64,000 nt of DNA from Clostridium drakei (GCF_000633595.2 NZ_JIBU02000048.1:124001-188000), one strand, 5' to 3'; positions 25,913 to 34,979 are shown, counted from the stretch's first letter. The notes: generated from the sequence alone by a model not told the origin. Numbers and translations are program-made.

Positions 25913-26542
25913 ATGTTTCCAAATAAAGAAATGGCTGAAAAGGAATTAGAAATAGCAGGACAATTAAATCCTGGACCGTGGATAGAACATTCTATCAATG
26001 TAGCATTAGCGGCTCAAATGATTGCAGAAAAATGTAGTAATATTAATCCAGTCAAAGCATATGCGTTAGGACTTCTTCATGACATTGGTAGAAGATATGG
26101 TATAAGTGCAAGAAGACATGGTATTGACGGATATAAATTTGTGATGGAAAAAGGTTGGGATGAAGTGAGTAGAATTTGTTTGACACATTCATTCCCAGTA
26201 CCTGACTTTGACAAAGAAATAGGGAAAAATGATATGAGTGATGAAGAAAGTGAATTTGTTAGAAAGTATATTAATGACATAGTTTATGACGACTATGATA
26301 GATTGCTTATTGTTTGTGATGCACTTGCAGATGCTCAAGGTTTTTGTATGTTAGAAAAGAGGTTTGTTAATACAACAAGACGATATGGAACATTTCCTTT
26401 TACTGTGGAACGTTGGAATGCAACATTTGAAATGAAGGAGTATTTTGAACAACAAATGAAGTGCTCAATATATGATATTCTTCCAAACGTAAAAGAGACT
26501 ACATTTATAGATGTACCACTATGGAAAACAGCAGTAAAATAG
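25913..26542 (+). CDS. HD-domain phosphohydrolase
   Basis: 209 residues, ATG after AAGGAGGAT. HD residues are visible: EHSINVALAAQMIAEKC (first His), LGLLHDIGRRYG (HD pair), and CDALADAQGF for the last Asp. Single-domain HD proteins cleave nucleotides or phosphate esters. A long C-terminal helix region follows. No partner gene. Confidence 0.85.
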   Translation: MFPNKEMAEKELEIAGQLNPGPWIEHSINVALAAQMIAEKCSNINPVKAYALGLLHDIGRRYGISARRHGIDGYKFVMEKGWDEVSRICLTHSFPVPDFDKEIGKNDMSDEESEFVRKYINDIVYDDYDRLLIVCDALADAQGFCMLEKRFVNTTRRYGTFPFTVERWNATFEMKEYFEQQMKCSIYDILPNVKETTFIDVPLWKTAVK

Positions 26543-26566
26543 TAATTTAGCGGATAGATTTAAAAT

Positions 26567-26613
26567 AAAATAAAAAAATAGAACAAATGGTAGTTCTATT
26601 TTTTATTTTATTA
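26567..26613. terminator. Bidirectional terminator
   Basis: AAAAAATAGAAC, loop, GTAGTTCTATTTTTT, A-rich on the left and T-rich on the right. It separates the HD gene from the convergent methyltransferase gene. Confidence 0.7.
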
Positions 26614-26657
26614 TATGATTACCCTATCATAGGTTTTATTTGAGAACTTTATCAGCT

Positions 26658-27287
26658 TTATAAATCTTTTCTGCATTTTATCATTAAAAAGTTTACTGGA
26701 GGTTTATCTGGATTATCCTTATGTATGTCATCAATTTCTACAAAATCTACAAGCCCATAATTTCCAAACTCTTTCTCTATAGACTTAGAATTATAGAAAA
26801 ATAGTTTTACCCCATAGGTTGTTTCATAATAATTTTCAGCAAGCTTCGTGCCATTACCGTACATTGGAGCTTTTTCCGAAACTGCCGTAAAAATCATATA
26901 TCCACATGGTTTTAAATGGTTATAGCAATCATTAATAAATTTTTTCCTTTCATCTTCATTTAATAAATGAATAAGCGCAAAACTAGCTACACCATCATAG
27001 AGTTTATTTTCAAAAGGCATATTTGATACTGACCCATGATAAATTTTATTATTAATTCCATTTTGCCTTGCTATATTAATTGCGGTTTGAGAAATTTCGA
27101 TTCCTGTAACTTCCATGTTATTATCAATAAATGGTTTTATGTTTCTTCCATATCCAACACCTGGTATTAAGATATCCTTTAGGTTATTTTCAGCAAAGTA
27201 ATCTGCTACTATAATTGCAGTGCTTGATGGCTCGAATCCCCACATTGCTTGCTTTTCTGCAAAACTTTTTTCCCAAAATTCTGACAT
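26658..27287 (-). CDS. Class I SAM-dependent methyltransferase
   Basis: 209 residues. Motif I is ILIPGVGYGRN, motif II acidic end VTGIEISQTAI, and motif IV region DGVASFALIHLL. The start MSEFWEKSFAEKQAMWGFEP resembles thiopurine/tellurite-type methyltransferases, which detoxify by methylation. Transcribed leftwards. A 25-base sequence about 120 bases upstream is identical to one upstream of the neighbouring Rrf2 gene, so Rrf2 probably controls it. Confidence 0.85.
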   Translation of the reverse strand: MSEFWEKSFAEKQAMWGFEPSSTAIIVADYFAENNLKDILIPGVGYGRNIKPFIDNNMEVTGIEISQTAINIARQNGINNKIYHGSVSNMPFENKLYDGVASFALIHLLNEDERKKFINDCYNHLKPCGYMIFTAVSEKAPMYGNGTKLAENYYETTYGVKLFFYNSKSIEKEFGNYGLVDFVEIDDIHKDNPDKPPVNFLMIKCRKDL

Positions 27288-27404
27288 ATAAACATCTCCT
27301 TTAAAATTTTTTATAATTTTATTATTACTATAAGCCTTATTTTATAGTACAAATATTGTCAATAAGCTATTTATAACAAAAATATAATTATTTTAATCAA
27401 ATAC

Positions 27405-27429
27405 ATTACAGACTGTATTTATCTATAAT
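27405..27429. promoter_or_regulatory. Putative Rrf2 operator, copy upstream of the methyltransferase
   Basis: A 25-base word beginning ATTACAGACTG and ending TATCTATAAT, exactly repeated at 27875-27899. It includes the internal near-palindrome ACAGACTGT. Confidence 0.65.
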
Positions 27430-27436
27430 TGAATTA

Positions 27437-27468
27437 TAAAAACACCAATGAAATTAAGGCGTTTTTAT
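27437..27468 (-). terminator. Terminator of the Rrf2 gene
   Basis: TAAAAACACC, loop, GGCGTTTTTA, reading leftwards into a run of T. It overlaps the end of the Rrf2 gene by a few bases. Confidence 0.55.
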
Positions 27469-27845
27469 ATAATTTCAAATAGTTTTTTATTCTTGAGATA
27501 AGTTTCCATTATATTCTCCGCTTCGTCCATTGCTTTTTGGATTTTGCACTCATGATTTTCATCCATTTCACATGTAAACATAGGACTACTTCCTTCAGTT
27601 GCCTTAATTACATCTAAAAGTGAAATATCTTCTTTGTTTTTTCGCAGAACATAACCACCATTTACACCTGGGGTTGATTGAATTATGTTAGCTCTTACTA
27701 ACTGTGTTAAAATCTTTGACAAATAACTCGGCGAAATATTTAAATGATTTGCCAAAGGCTGTAAACTTAAGTTATCTTTTTTATCATACTTAATCATATA
27801 TGCAACTATATGTAATGCATAATTAGTAGCTTTGGTATATTTCAT
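27465..27845 (-). CDS. Rrf2 family transcriptional regulator
   Basis: 126 residues. The winged helix is typical: YALHIVAYM, ANHLNISPSYLSKILTQLV and GVNGGYVLRKN. In the C-terminal part only two cysteines are seen (FTCEMDENHECK), one fewer than the three that ligate the cluster in IscR, so cluster binding is doubtful. An identical 25-base site lies upstream of this gene and of the methyltransferase gene, which indicates autoregulation and control of the neighbour. Confidence 0.88.
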   Translation of the reverse strand: MKYTKATNYALHIVAYMIKYDKKDNLSLQPLANHLNISPSYLSKILTQLVRANIIQSTPGVNGGYVLRKNKEDISLLDVIKATEGSSPMFTCEMDENHECKIQKAMDEAENIMETYLKNKKLFEII

Positions 27846-27874
27846 ATTAATCCTCCATGTATCATTAATCAGAT

Positions 27875-27899
27875 ATTACAGACTGTATTTATCTATAAT
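27875..27899. promoter_or_regulatory. Putative Rrf2 operator, copy upstream of the Rrf2 gene
   Basis: An exact repeat of the 25-base word at 27405-27429, 30 bases before the Rrf2 start codon on the minus strand. Confidence 0.65.
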
Positions 27900-27927
27900 A
27901 TACCCGCTTATACTTTTAGTCAATACT

Positions 27928-28224
27928 TATTTATGATTTTACTCTTGAAGATGAAGTTATTTCATATGAAGAAGCATCCAAAGCGAAAGAATGGATGAGG
28001 AAGATAATCGTTATATAGAATTAAGCATACCAAATAGAGAAGTGAAGTATATTTTTAGAACAAAAATCTTAAAGTGGTTTGAAGAAAAGATAAAAACAAA
28101 GGATTTAAGTGTTTTATATGCTGCAATAATTAATAAAGATAGTGAAACTTTTCAAGAAGAACTTAATAAACTATACATTTCAAGTGAATTAGAAATGTAT
28201 AGCCTTTTTTTATGCAAAATTTGA
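27928..28224 (+). pseudogene. Fused remnants: sigma middle part and AAA-ATPase/DUF1703 part
   Basis: At 27928-27975 the frame reads YDFTLEDEVISYEEASKAKE, matching residues about 110-130 of the sigma factor at 23517. It then runs into IELSIPNREVKYIFRTKI, KWFEEKIKTKDLS and INKDSETFQEELNKL, typical of the linker between the AAA-ATPase-like and nuclease-like halves of clostridial AAA_ATPase_like/DUF1703 proteins. Both parts lack starts and the rest of their domains. Confidence 0.6.
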
Positions 28225-28233
28225 ATCACAACA

Positions 28234-28485
28234 TTAATTTTTATTCAGCATTCCTACATGGCCATTTTTAAAATAAGATCTAAATAAATAAGACATTTTC
28301 TCTGAATCAGGAGTACAATTTGATTTTAACCACCAATCAATAGTACCGATTAAAGCATTAGCGGTAAATAAGAACGCCATTTCTTGTATCTCCGGTGGGC
28401 AGTCTTCTTTTCTTACAATGAAAGAGCTTCGCAATTTTTCACGTTCTTTAAACATTGATATGATGTTGCTACGCATTCTAGACAT
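28234..28485 (-). pseudogene. TetR regulator C-terminal fragment
   Basis: About 83 residues with FTANALIGTIDWWLKSN and CTPDSEKMSYLFRSYF, the C-terminal helices of a TetR-type regulator (TetR_C). No DNA-binding N-terminus is present, and the start region overlaps the adjacent remnant. Confidence 0.6.
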
Positions 28486-28496
28486 AAACCATATGT

Positions 28497-28689
28497 TACA
28501 TGAATCATCCAGGATTGATGTGCTAGTAATGATTATTTACAACCAATGTATAAAGCTATTGCTGAGGCAGATGCTGTTGTATTTGGTTGGAAATTAGAGG
28601 ATTGCATCCACTACTGTGGAAATAATGATGAGGTGTTTAATGAGTTATCTTCAAGAGCATTTAAAGATGGGAAAAATTTAGTTGAATAG
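28497..28689 (+). pseudogene. NADPH-dependent FMN reductase remnant
   Basis: After an in-frame TGA the reading frame gives NDYLQPMYKAIAEADAVVFG, then WKLEDCIHYCGNNDEVF and SSRAFKDGKNLVE. This is the iron-sulfur-flavoprotein/FMN reductase pattern with the central flavin-binding part missing. Probably paired originally with the TetR fragment next to it. Confidence 0.55.
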
Positions 28690-28836
28690 ATATGTGATGA
28701 ATTAATAAAAATAAGTAACAGATTGTAAAATTTCATTTTAAAGATATTGGGATTGCGTTTTTTTATTGAGTAATAGATATACCAATAGGTGAGTTTGAAA
28801 TTAAATGTGAAGCCTTGCTTGGCATTTTGAAAATTA
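28690..28836 (+). pseudogene. Intergenic stretch with remnant of the 5168-type gene
   Basis: No intact gene in 28690-29268. At 28770-28817 the frame VIDIPIGEFEIKCEA matches part of the protein at 5168. It leads straight into module A copy 5; the part after that module (28986-29268) is AT-rich with no open frame of note. Confidence 0.5.
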
Positions 28837-28985
28837 TGCGACACAACTTTTTAAATTAGAAATGTGAACGATGGTCTTTGATAATTGAATAATACAGTGT
28901 TAAAAATTCTTATGTTTTCTGTAAAATAATGAAAATATGTAAATGTTATAGTATAATTTTCATAATGATTAAATCGCAGTTGTAA
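28837..28985 (+). repeat. Module A copy 5 with promoter-like tail
   Basis: TGCGACACAACTTTTTAAAT, GTGAACGATGGTCTTTG, GAATAATACAGTGTT, then ATGTTATAGTATAATTTTC and AAATCGCAGTTGTAA, the last part shared with copy 1. Confidence 0.6.
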
Positions 28986-29268
28986 TAAATTGTGAACGAT
29001 AAATAGTAATGTATCGAGTTGGTTATAAATTATGAAGAAAATTTATAGAAAATGAAATGTACAAATCAGAATTTGAATATATATTGATAAAATGGAAATT
29101 ATATTATTGTAAAGGATTTATGATACAACATCTTTTATAACATAAATCTTTAGCTACGATACGTTGCGTTAAGGAAAACAACAGTTTCTTGTACTTTTGA
29201 GTCTCATAGTTTACTGTGAAATTACTACAATGAGTCTATGTAGGAATTAGAATATGGAGGTAATAATT

Positions 29269-29850
29269 ATGACGGTAGGAGAAAAATTAAAAGAGGCAAG
29301 AAGAGGAGTTGGATTCTCGCAAGAACAATTAGCAGAAAAATTATGTGTATCTAGACAAGCAGTTACTAAATGGGAATCAGATAAAGGGATGCCCGATATA
29401 GGGAATCTAAAAGCAATCGCAACTTTGCTTAATATAAGTATTGATTATTTGCTAGACAATGATAGTAATATAGATAAACTAGTAATCAAAGAGTCAATCA
29501 ATTTGGATGACTTTATAAAAAGTGGACGTTGTAGATGTAAGCAAGATGCGGTGGTATTAAATAAATTTAATGATGCAGACTTTATTTATCCACTTATGCG
29601 TAAAAAGAAGTTAACTCCTATTGAAAATGTTTTGGACTTTATTACGCAACCTGGAATTTTTGATATAGCGTATCAACTAAAAGACCGCAATGAGTATTAT
29701 TTGATTGAAAAAGAAAATCAACAATATTTTGTATCTGTATCAAAAGAATTTATTGAGACAAGACAGTTAAGTAGTAAAGTGAATCCAAAGAAATTTGCTG
29801 TTGGAGATATTGAATATAAAAAAGCACCATACGAACTTTTAAAAGAATAG
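29269..29850 (+). CDS. XRE family transcriptional regulator
   Basis: 193 residues from ATG 29269 after GGAGGT. The helix-turn-helix is canonical: KEARRGVGFSQEQLAEKLCV and SRQAVTKWESDKGMPD, then LLNISIDYLL. The C-terminal 120 residues are of unknown type, with a FIYPLMRKKKLTP segment. Such two-domain regulators are common in clostridia and usually control a neighbour, but here the next gene is a broken SDR. Confidence 0.85.
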   Translation: MTVGEKLKEARRGVGFSQEQLAEKLCVSRQAVTKWESDKGMPDIGNLKAIATLLNISIDYLLDNDSNIDKLVIKESINLDDFIKSGRCRCKQDAVVLNKFNDADFIYPLMRKKKLTPIENVLDFITQPGIFDIAYQLKDRNEYYLIEKENQQYFVSVSKEFIETRQLSSKVNPKKFAVGDIEYKKAPYELLKE

Positions 29851-29896
29851 TAGTGTACAAATTTCAATTTGTAGAGTAGTCTTAATGAATAATTTT

Positions 29897-29985
29897 CTTA
29901 TTTGACGTAACAATTGAAAAAATGAACAATTTGCAAAAACACTGCATTATTCAAAGTTGAATTTTGTGGTGTTTTTGCGTCGCAT
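29897..29985 (+). terminator. Module B copy 5
   Basis: GACGTAACAATTGAAAAAAT, AAACACTGCATTATTCA, loop, TGAATTTTGTGGTGTTTTT, GCGTCGCA. Nearly perfect, about 45 bases after the XRE gene. Confidence 0.7.
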
Positions 29986-30004
29986 TTCAAAGACTATTTG
30001 TATT

Positions 30005-30070
30005 TGCTGGGATATAATCGGCTTTTATTTGTAAAAGTTATGATATAATCACTATTAATAAAGGCAAAAT
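30005..30070 (+). promoter_or_regulatory. Promoter-like segment shared with 11563-11635
   Basis: AATCGGCTTTTATTTGTAAA and AGTTATGATATAATCAC with an extended -10. It precedes the broken SDR gene. Confidence 0.5.
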
Positions 30071-30168
30071 AGTAAAAAAATGTGAATTAAAGATTATTTA
30101 TTTGTTTAAGTAATGTATAAATTCTATCATTTATTATAGTTACAAATATGAAAAGGAGAGTTTTAGTT

Positions 30169-30516
30169 ATGAAAATAAAAGATTCAATAGTTTTGGTAAC
30201 AGGAGCAAATAGAGGATTTGCATTTACTCAAGTACTCTTGGAGATGGGAGCAAAAAAAGTATATGCAGCTGCACTTTCATTGACAAATGATGTGAGATTA
30301 TCCCTAAATAGCAAAGGGGTTCAAGTATAAGCTATTTATGCTGGTTTTATTGACACAGATATGATGGCAAGCTTCAATGGGAAAAAGTTATCACCATATT
30401 CTGTGGCCTATGATTCATTATTAGCTATAAGTCAAGGTTCACAGGAAATTTTAATTGATGAAATGTCAAGAAACTCAAAACTTCACTCAATTGATGAAAT
30501 ACCGTTATTCGTATAG
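30169..30516 (+). pseudogene. SDR oxidoreductase pseudogene (internal deletion)
   Basis: It starts like the intact SDR at 55015 (KIKDSIVLVTGANRG), then after KKVYAAA jumps to LSLTNDVRLSLNSKG. About 340 bp including the catalytic Tyr-x-x-x-Lys are lost. The junction lies at similar GCAGCTGC and GCAGCAGC sequences. A TAA interrupts the rest, whose homology continues to LHSIDEIP. Not functional. Confidence 0.85.
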
Positions 30517-30542
30517 CTTTTGTAGTAAATAATTGTAATGCA

Positions 30543-30600
30543 AAGATAAAGTGTATTTATTGTAAATTTAGGATGGGTACACTTTATTTTATTTATTTAG
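30543..30600. terminator. Module C terminator half
   Basis: AAAGTGTATTTATTG, GGTACACTTTATTTT. The promoter half is missing. It can serve as terminator for both the broken SDR and the convergent PNPOx gene. Confidence 0.55.
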
Positions 30601-31011
30601 TATAATAGTATCAATATTTTCAAAATCTAATGTTACTACAGCAGTATGAAATTCAATTTCAAAAAGTACTAAGTATTGTCCCACTTGTTCCACGGTATAC
30701 TTATATTCAGGAATTTTTCTTATAAACTCATCAGCAACATCAAAAATTGTGCGAGAGCTTTTTTTAACAATTCCTTTTGCTTTAACATGTTCATTACCAT
30801 GATGAGGAATTGTAGTAAAAGCAATATTAGGGTTATTTTCAAACTCTTTTACCTTATTATTATCTCCAAAAGTAGTAAAGAACAAAATGTTTGTATTGCT
30901 GTCAAAATAAAAATTCACTATTCTGACATTGGGACAGTTATCTGGACTTGTTGCCAATGCAATTTCATTCTGTGTATCCATTATTCGTATAAAATCATTT
31001 TTAGTTATCAT
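30589..31011 (-). CDS. Pyridoxamine 5'-phosphate oxidase family protein
   Basis: 140 residues from the ATG at 31011 (minus strand), after AAAAGGGGAA; an upstream ATG is less well placed. The split-barrel FMN-binding fold is shown by IALATSPDNCPNVRIVNFYF, ILFFTTFGDNNKV and NIAFTTIPH. Such proteins reduce flavins, haem-like or F420-type compounds. Divergent from a WYL regulator 108 bases away, which likely controls it. Confidence 0.85.
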   Translation of the reverse strand: MITKNDFIRIMDTQNEIALATSPDNCPNVRIVNFYFDSNTNILFFTTFGDNNKVKEFENNPNIAFTTIPHHGNEHVKAKGIVKKSSRTIFDVADEFIRKIPEYKYTVEQVGQYLVLFEIEFHTAVVTLDFENIDTIILNK

Positions 31012-31119
31012 TAATATTTCCCCTTTTCTTTCTTTTATAATCATAGTATACTTTGAAAAGGTGTCAAATGCTGATACCTTTTAATTTTCAATTAAATTTT
31101 ATTAGTAAAGGAAATGGTT

Positions 31120-32082
31120 ATGAATAAATCAGAAAGATTAAATGATATGATGCTATTTTTAAATGATAAAAATTTATTTAACTTAAAGGATTTAATGGAT
31201 AAGTATTCAATATCAAAGAGTACAGCTATAAGGGATATACAGGCATTGGAATCAATAGGCATGCCAATATACTCCCAATCAGGTAGAAATGGATATTATG
31301 GCATTCTTCAAAATCGATTGCTTTCACCTATAGTATTTACTGTTGATGAAGTATTTGCTATGTATTTTTCAATGCTGACTTTAGGAGCATATGAAACAAC
31401 TCCTTTTCATTTAAGTATAGAGAAATTGAAGAATAAATTTGAAAATTGTTTATCAACTGAAAAGGTGAAAATGCTACATAGAATAGAAAAAATATTTAGT
31501 TTAGGTGCTATTCAACATAACAATTATAGCTATTTTTTAAAAGATATTTTACAATTTGCTATGGAAGAAAGAGTTTGCGAAATTAAATATAGTAAAAAAG
31601 GTATTGAGAATAGATACATCGTACAAATTTTTGATATTTCATCGGTATATGGTCAATGGTATGCTACTGGGTATAATTTTGAGACGGATAGTACACAAGT
31701 ATTTCGATGTGATAAAGTGTTAGATGTTAAGGAAAGCACAAAGTATGAAGCAAAACCGTTTATGGAATTTGTAAAGACTGCTGATATGCTATATAAAGCT
31801 CCTGATGCAACTGATTTTGAAATTGAAATATCAAAACAGGGAGTGGACTTATTTTATAAAGAACACTATCCTTCAATGAAGCTTTATATAGATGAGGAAA
31901 GAAATTTTATTCGAGGTTTCTATAATAAGGGAGAAGAAGAATTTATTGCGACTTATTTAATTGGTTATGGTCAGAATATATTATTCATACAGCCAATTAA
32001 ATTAAAAGAGCTCATGATAAAAAAAATGGATATTTTAAAAAAACATCTGTTATCAATAAGTGATCTTAATATCTCTTCATAA
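31120..32082 (+). CDS. WYL-domain transcriptional regulator (YafY type)
   Basis: 320 residues from ATG 31120 (ATG 31114 is nearer to AAAGGA and possible). N-terminal helix-turn-helix KDLMDKYSISKSTAIRDIQ, then a WYL domain with SSVYGQWYATGYNFE and TQVFRCDKVLD. It is divergent to the PNPOx-family gene, so that gene is the likely target. It is a second regulator of the same class as the one at 18010, but not closely similar. Confidence 0.88.
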   Translation: MNKSERLNDMMLFLNDKNLFNLKDLMDKYSISKSTAIRDIQALESIGMPIYSQSGRNGYYGILQNRLLSPIVFTVDEVFAMYFSMLTLGAYETTPFHLSIEKLKNKFENCLSTEKVKMLHRIEKIFSLGAIQHNNYSYFLKDILQFAMEERVCEIKYSKKGIENRYIVQIFDISSVYGQWYATGYNFETDSTQVFRCDKVLDVKESTKYEAKPFMEFVKTADMLYKAPDATDFEIEISKQGVDLFYKEHYPSMKLYIDEERNFIRGFYNKGEEEFIATYLIGYGQNILFIQPIKLKELMIKKMDILKKHLLSISDLNISS

Positions 32083-32293
32083 ACTCAATCCCCTGTATTT
32101 GCGTATCCTTCATCACAAAAAGAACTATATGATCAATTCCTGCAGAATCTTAAAAGTTATTTTAAGACTCCTGGAATAAGCGAGGTACACTAGAGAAATA
32201 AATAGATGTTTTCAGGCAGCTAAGTTTTAATGCTTTTTACTTCACCAAATATTAAACTTAAACATATTATGATAAAGTAATATATAAATTGGG
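32083..32293 (+). pseudogene. Short gene-end remnant
   Basis: The frame SSQKELYDQFLQNLKSYF followed by KTPGISEVH and a stop (about 32108-32193) looks like the C-terminus of a protein whose rest is absent. Function not recognised. Confidence 0.35.
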
Positions 32294-34060
32294 GTGGTTT
32301 CTATTTATAATCAAAGATTTCGTCCTAGATTCATTTGTTCGTATTGTATGAGAGCTATAAACCTATATCCAGTAAAGATAAAAACTTTAGCAGGAAATAA
32401 GTGGGGATTTATAAACAATAGAGGGAATTTTGCAATCAGCCCCAATTTTGATTATGCCGAAGATTTTCAGGATAATGGACTCGCTGTAGTAAGTGTTAAT
32501 AATTCTTTTGGAATTATAAATACCACGGGGAACTTTGTTGTGTTGCCTAAGTACAATTACATTAATCAATTTTCCGAAGGTCGCGCAGTAGCCTCTTATA
32601 ATGGAGAATATAAATTAATTGATGAAAACGGAAGTATATTAAATACAAAAAAATATGATTACGTAGGGAATTTTAAAAACGGAAGGGCAATAGCCTCAGC
32701 TTTTGATGAGAAAGGTAAATATTTTTATGGGTATATAGATAGAGATGGAAAAGAGGTAATACCCCTCAAATATGAATCCGCCAGCGATTTTGTGGAAGGA
32801 AAGGCAGTAGTTAAAATTAAGGATGAGGATTACGCACTAATAGGACCAAATGGAGAAGTCTTCAATAGTTATAAATATTACCTTGTGGGCAGCTTGGGCG
32901 AGGGACTTTTAGTTTTTCAAGAAAAAATGGACGGCAAATTTGGCTATATCGACGAAAAAGGAAGAGTAATAATAAAACCACAGTTTAACATGGCACAGCC
33001 TTTTAGCCAAGAAAGAGCCATAGTGAACACCAGATCTGACAGCATTGTAAGTAAATATGGGCTCATAGATAAAGCTGGTAATTATAAAATAAAGCCAGAA
33101 TACAATGACATAATTCTTATGGGTGAAAATAGAGCAGCTGTAGGTATAGCTATAGAAAAGGAAAACCCATGTATAGGCTCCCTATATGCCATTGCAGATA
33201 CCGAAGGTGATTTTTTAACCAATTTTATTTATTTAGGTGTTTCCAGCTATAATAATCGTCTTGCTTCTGCCTATGATAGTAAAAATACTTTTTTCATAGA
33301 TAAAAGAGGGAGACTAGTAAGGAGCCTGCCTATTGTTAGAGGCAACGGCAGCCTTGCCTTTATTGGAAAACTGATTAGAGCTATTGTAGATAACAGGTTT
33401 ACCTACTTTGATATGAACGGAAGGATCTTTTATAGGCAAAATATCATAATCCCACTAAATTATATGTACAGAGTAAGGGAAGAAGAATATAAGCCTAACA
33501 AGAACTATATTATATACTACCCTCAAGTAGAAGGAATGAAAAATTTAGTTTTAGAAAATAGCGTTAATGAAAGGTTAAAACAGTTATCACAGGTGAAGCA
33601 GGTTGATCCTAACGCACAACTTGATTATAGCTATGGCAGGGATTTTTCTATAGAGTTCTTCAAAAAGAAGCTATTGGTTTTGGAACTTGATGGGTATCGT
33701 TATCCTTTGTGTGCAGCTCATGGTATGCCAATAAAGATTTATTCACATATAGACCTTGTTACCGGGAGGTTTTATGAACTTAAGGATTTGTTTAAAGTAA
33801 GCAGCAACTATGTGCAGGTACTAAGCGATATCATAGGAGAGCAGATAAAGAAAGCGCAGCACCTCTATGTTTTCTCGGGCAGCTATAAAGGAATAAAGAA
33901 AGATCAACCTTTTTATGTAGATGAGAATGCTTTATATATTTATTTTGAACCATACGAAATAGCTCCGTATGCTGCTGGATTTCCAACTTTTAAGATTCCA
34001 TACAGAGAAATTTCGAATATTATAAATGTAAGAGGAGAGTTTTGGAGGGCTTTTAATTAA
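32294..34060 (+). CDS. WG-repeat protein with C-terminal DUF3298-like domain
   Basis: 588 residues if GTG 32294 is used, but that codon overlaps GGGGTGG, so the true start may be a few codons later. From about residue 35 to 350 there are WG/KWG beta repeats: KWGFINNRGNFAISPNFDYA, FGIINTTGNFVV, YGYIDRDGKEVIPLKYE, FGYIDEKGRVIIKPQF. The last 190 residues resemble the DUF3298/RsiV-like domain (SHIDLVTGRFYELKDLFK, LYIYFEPYEIAPYAAGFP). A CMRAIN cysteine pair sits at the start. No signal peptide is visible. G+C is higher than in its neighbours, which suggests a different origin. Confidence 0.85.
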   Translation: MVSIYNQRFRPRFICSYCMRAINLYPVKIKTLAGNKWGFINNRGNFAISPNFDYAEDFQDNGLAVVSVNNSFGIINTTGNFVVLPKYNYINQFSEGRAVASYNGEYKLIDENGSILNTKKYDYVGNFKNGRAIASAFDEKGKYFYGYIDRDGKEVIPLKYESASDFVEGKAVVKIKDEDYALIGPNGEVFNSYKYYLVGSLGEGLLVFQEKMDGKFGYIDEKGRVIIKPQFNMAQPFSQERAIVNTRSDSIVSKYGLIDKAGNYKIKPEYNDIILMGENRAAVGIAIEKENPCIGSLYAIADTEGDFLTNFIYLGVSSYNNRLASAYDSKNTFFIDKRGRLVRSLPIVRGNGSLAFIGKLIRAIVDNRFTYFDMNGRIFYRQNIIIPLNYMYRVREEEYKPNKNYIIYYPQVEGMKNLVLENSVNERLKQLSQVKQVDPNAQLDYSYGRDFSIEFFKKKLLVLELDGYRYPLCAAHGMPIKIYSHIDLVTGRFYELKDLFKVSSNYVQVLSDIIGEQIKKAQHLYVFSGSYKGIKKDQPFYVDENALYIYFEPYEIAPYAAGFPTFKIPYREISNIINVRGEFWRAFN

Positions 34061-34300
34061 AATTCAATATTTTTCTTAATTTTGGAGAATTAAAATGACG
34101 AAGCTGAAACTCTACAATAAAACCCAGAGTTCTGTAGAGTATGCCTGCATAAAGAATTAAGTTTAAATGAAATAATGGATATAATTTATCAGGATGTTAT
34201 AAAGTGAATAACAAACTCCAATTTGTCGTTGCTTTTTTGCCTGAATATGGTATAATAAATTAAACTTATCAGAGGACTTGTAATCAAAAGATTATTTAAG
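34061..34300 (+). other. Stretch without intact gene
   Basis: Between the WG gene and the terminator at 34301 only a short frame end (HKELSLNEIMDIIYQDVIK, stop near 34206) is visible, a likely remnant. A TATAAT-like box lies near 34250. Confidence 0.35.
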
Positions 34301-34338
34301 TGGGATAAGATCCGAAAAGATCTTATCCCATTTTTTTC
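34301..34338 (+). terminator. Strong terminator
   Basis: TGGGATAAGATC, loop CGAAAA, GATCTTATCCCA and seven T. A perfect 12-bp stem with no gene immediately upstream; it may end a small RNA or a lost gene starting near the TATAAT at 34250. Confidence 0.8.
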
Positions 34339-34442
34339 TAGCTCATTATACTATATTTAACAACTTCGTTGATTGTATTTTGATGTGTCTATGCAGAATA
34401 TAATTCAAGTGAAAATTAGAAGTTAGAGGAGGCAATTACTAG

Positions 34443-34979
34443 ATGTATTTAAAAACAGATAGACTGATAATTCGTGATTTTGATAAAAAAGATGCTGCGG
34501 GATTGTATGAATATCTTCAGCACCCACCTGTACATTGTTTCATGAGTGAAAAATTAGATTCACTTGAGGAAGCAGAAAAAGAAGTAGAGCAAAGGGCCAA
34601 AGAAGGTGAACACTTTGCTGTTTGCTTGTCCGATACAGATTCAATTATAGGGGATGTTTTTGCCATGAAAGAGGAGCCTGATACATATAGCGTGGGATGG
34701 AATTTTAACTTGAAATATGGCAAGAGTGGTTATGCAACTGAAGCGGCAAAAGCGTTAATGGACTTTCTCTTCAATAAGGATGCAAGGAGAATATATGCTT
34801 ATGCTGAAGACGATAATATTCCATCCCAAAAGCTTTGTGAGAGACTTGGAATGAGAAAAGAAGGACTCTTTATTGATTTTATATCTTTTGTGAACAACCC
34901 AGATGGAACTCCGTATTATGAAAATACTTACCAATATGCCATTCTGAAAAGAGAGTGGATAGAGCTATTAACTTATTAA
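34443..34979 (+). CDS. GNAT acetyltransferase (RimJ/RimL type)
   Basis: 178 residues, ATG about 10 bases after AGAGGAGG. TDRLIIRDFDKKDAAGLYEY at the start, SVGWNFNLKYGKSGYATEAAKALM for beta4 and the acetyl-CoA loop, then NIPSQKLCERLGMRKEG. Acetylates amino groups of proteins or small molecules; the substrate is not predictable. Confidence 0.85.
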   Translation: MYLKTDRLIIRDFDKKDAAGLYEYLQHPPVHCFMSEKLDSLEEAEKEVEQRAKEGEHFAVCLSDTDSIIGDVFAMKEEPDTYSVGWNFNLKYGKSGYATEAAKALMDFLFNKDARRIYAYAEDDNIPSQKLCERLGMRKEGLFIDFISFVNNPDGTPYYENTYQYAILKREWIELLTY

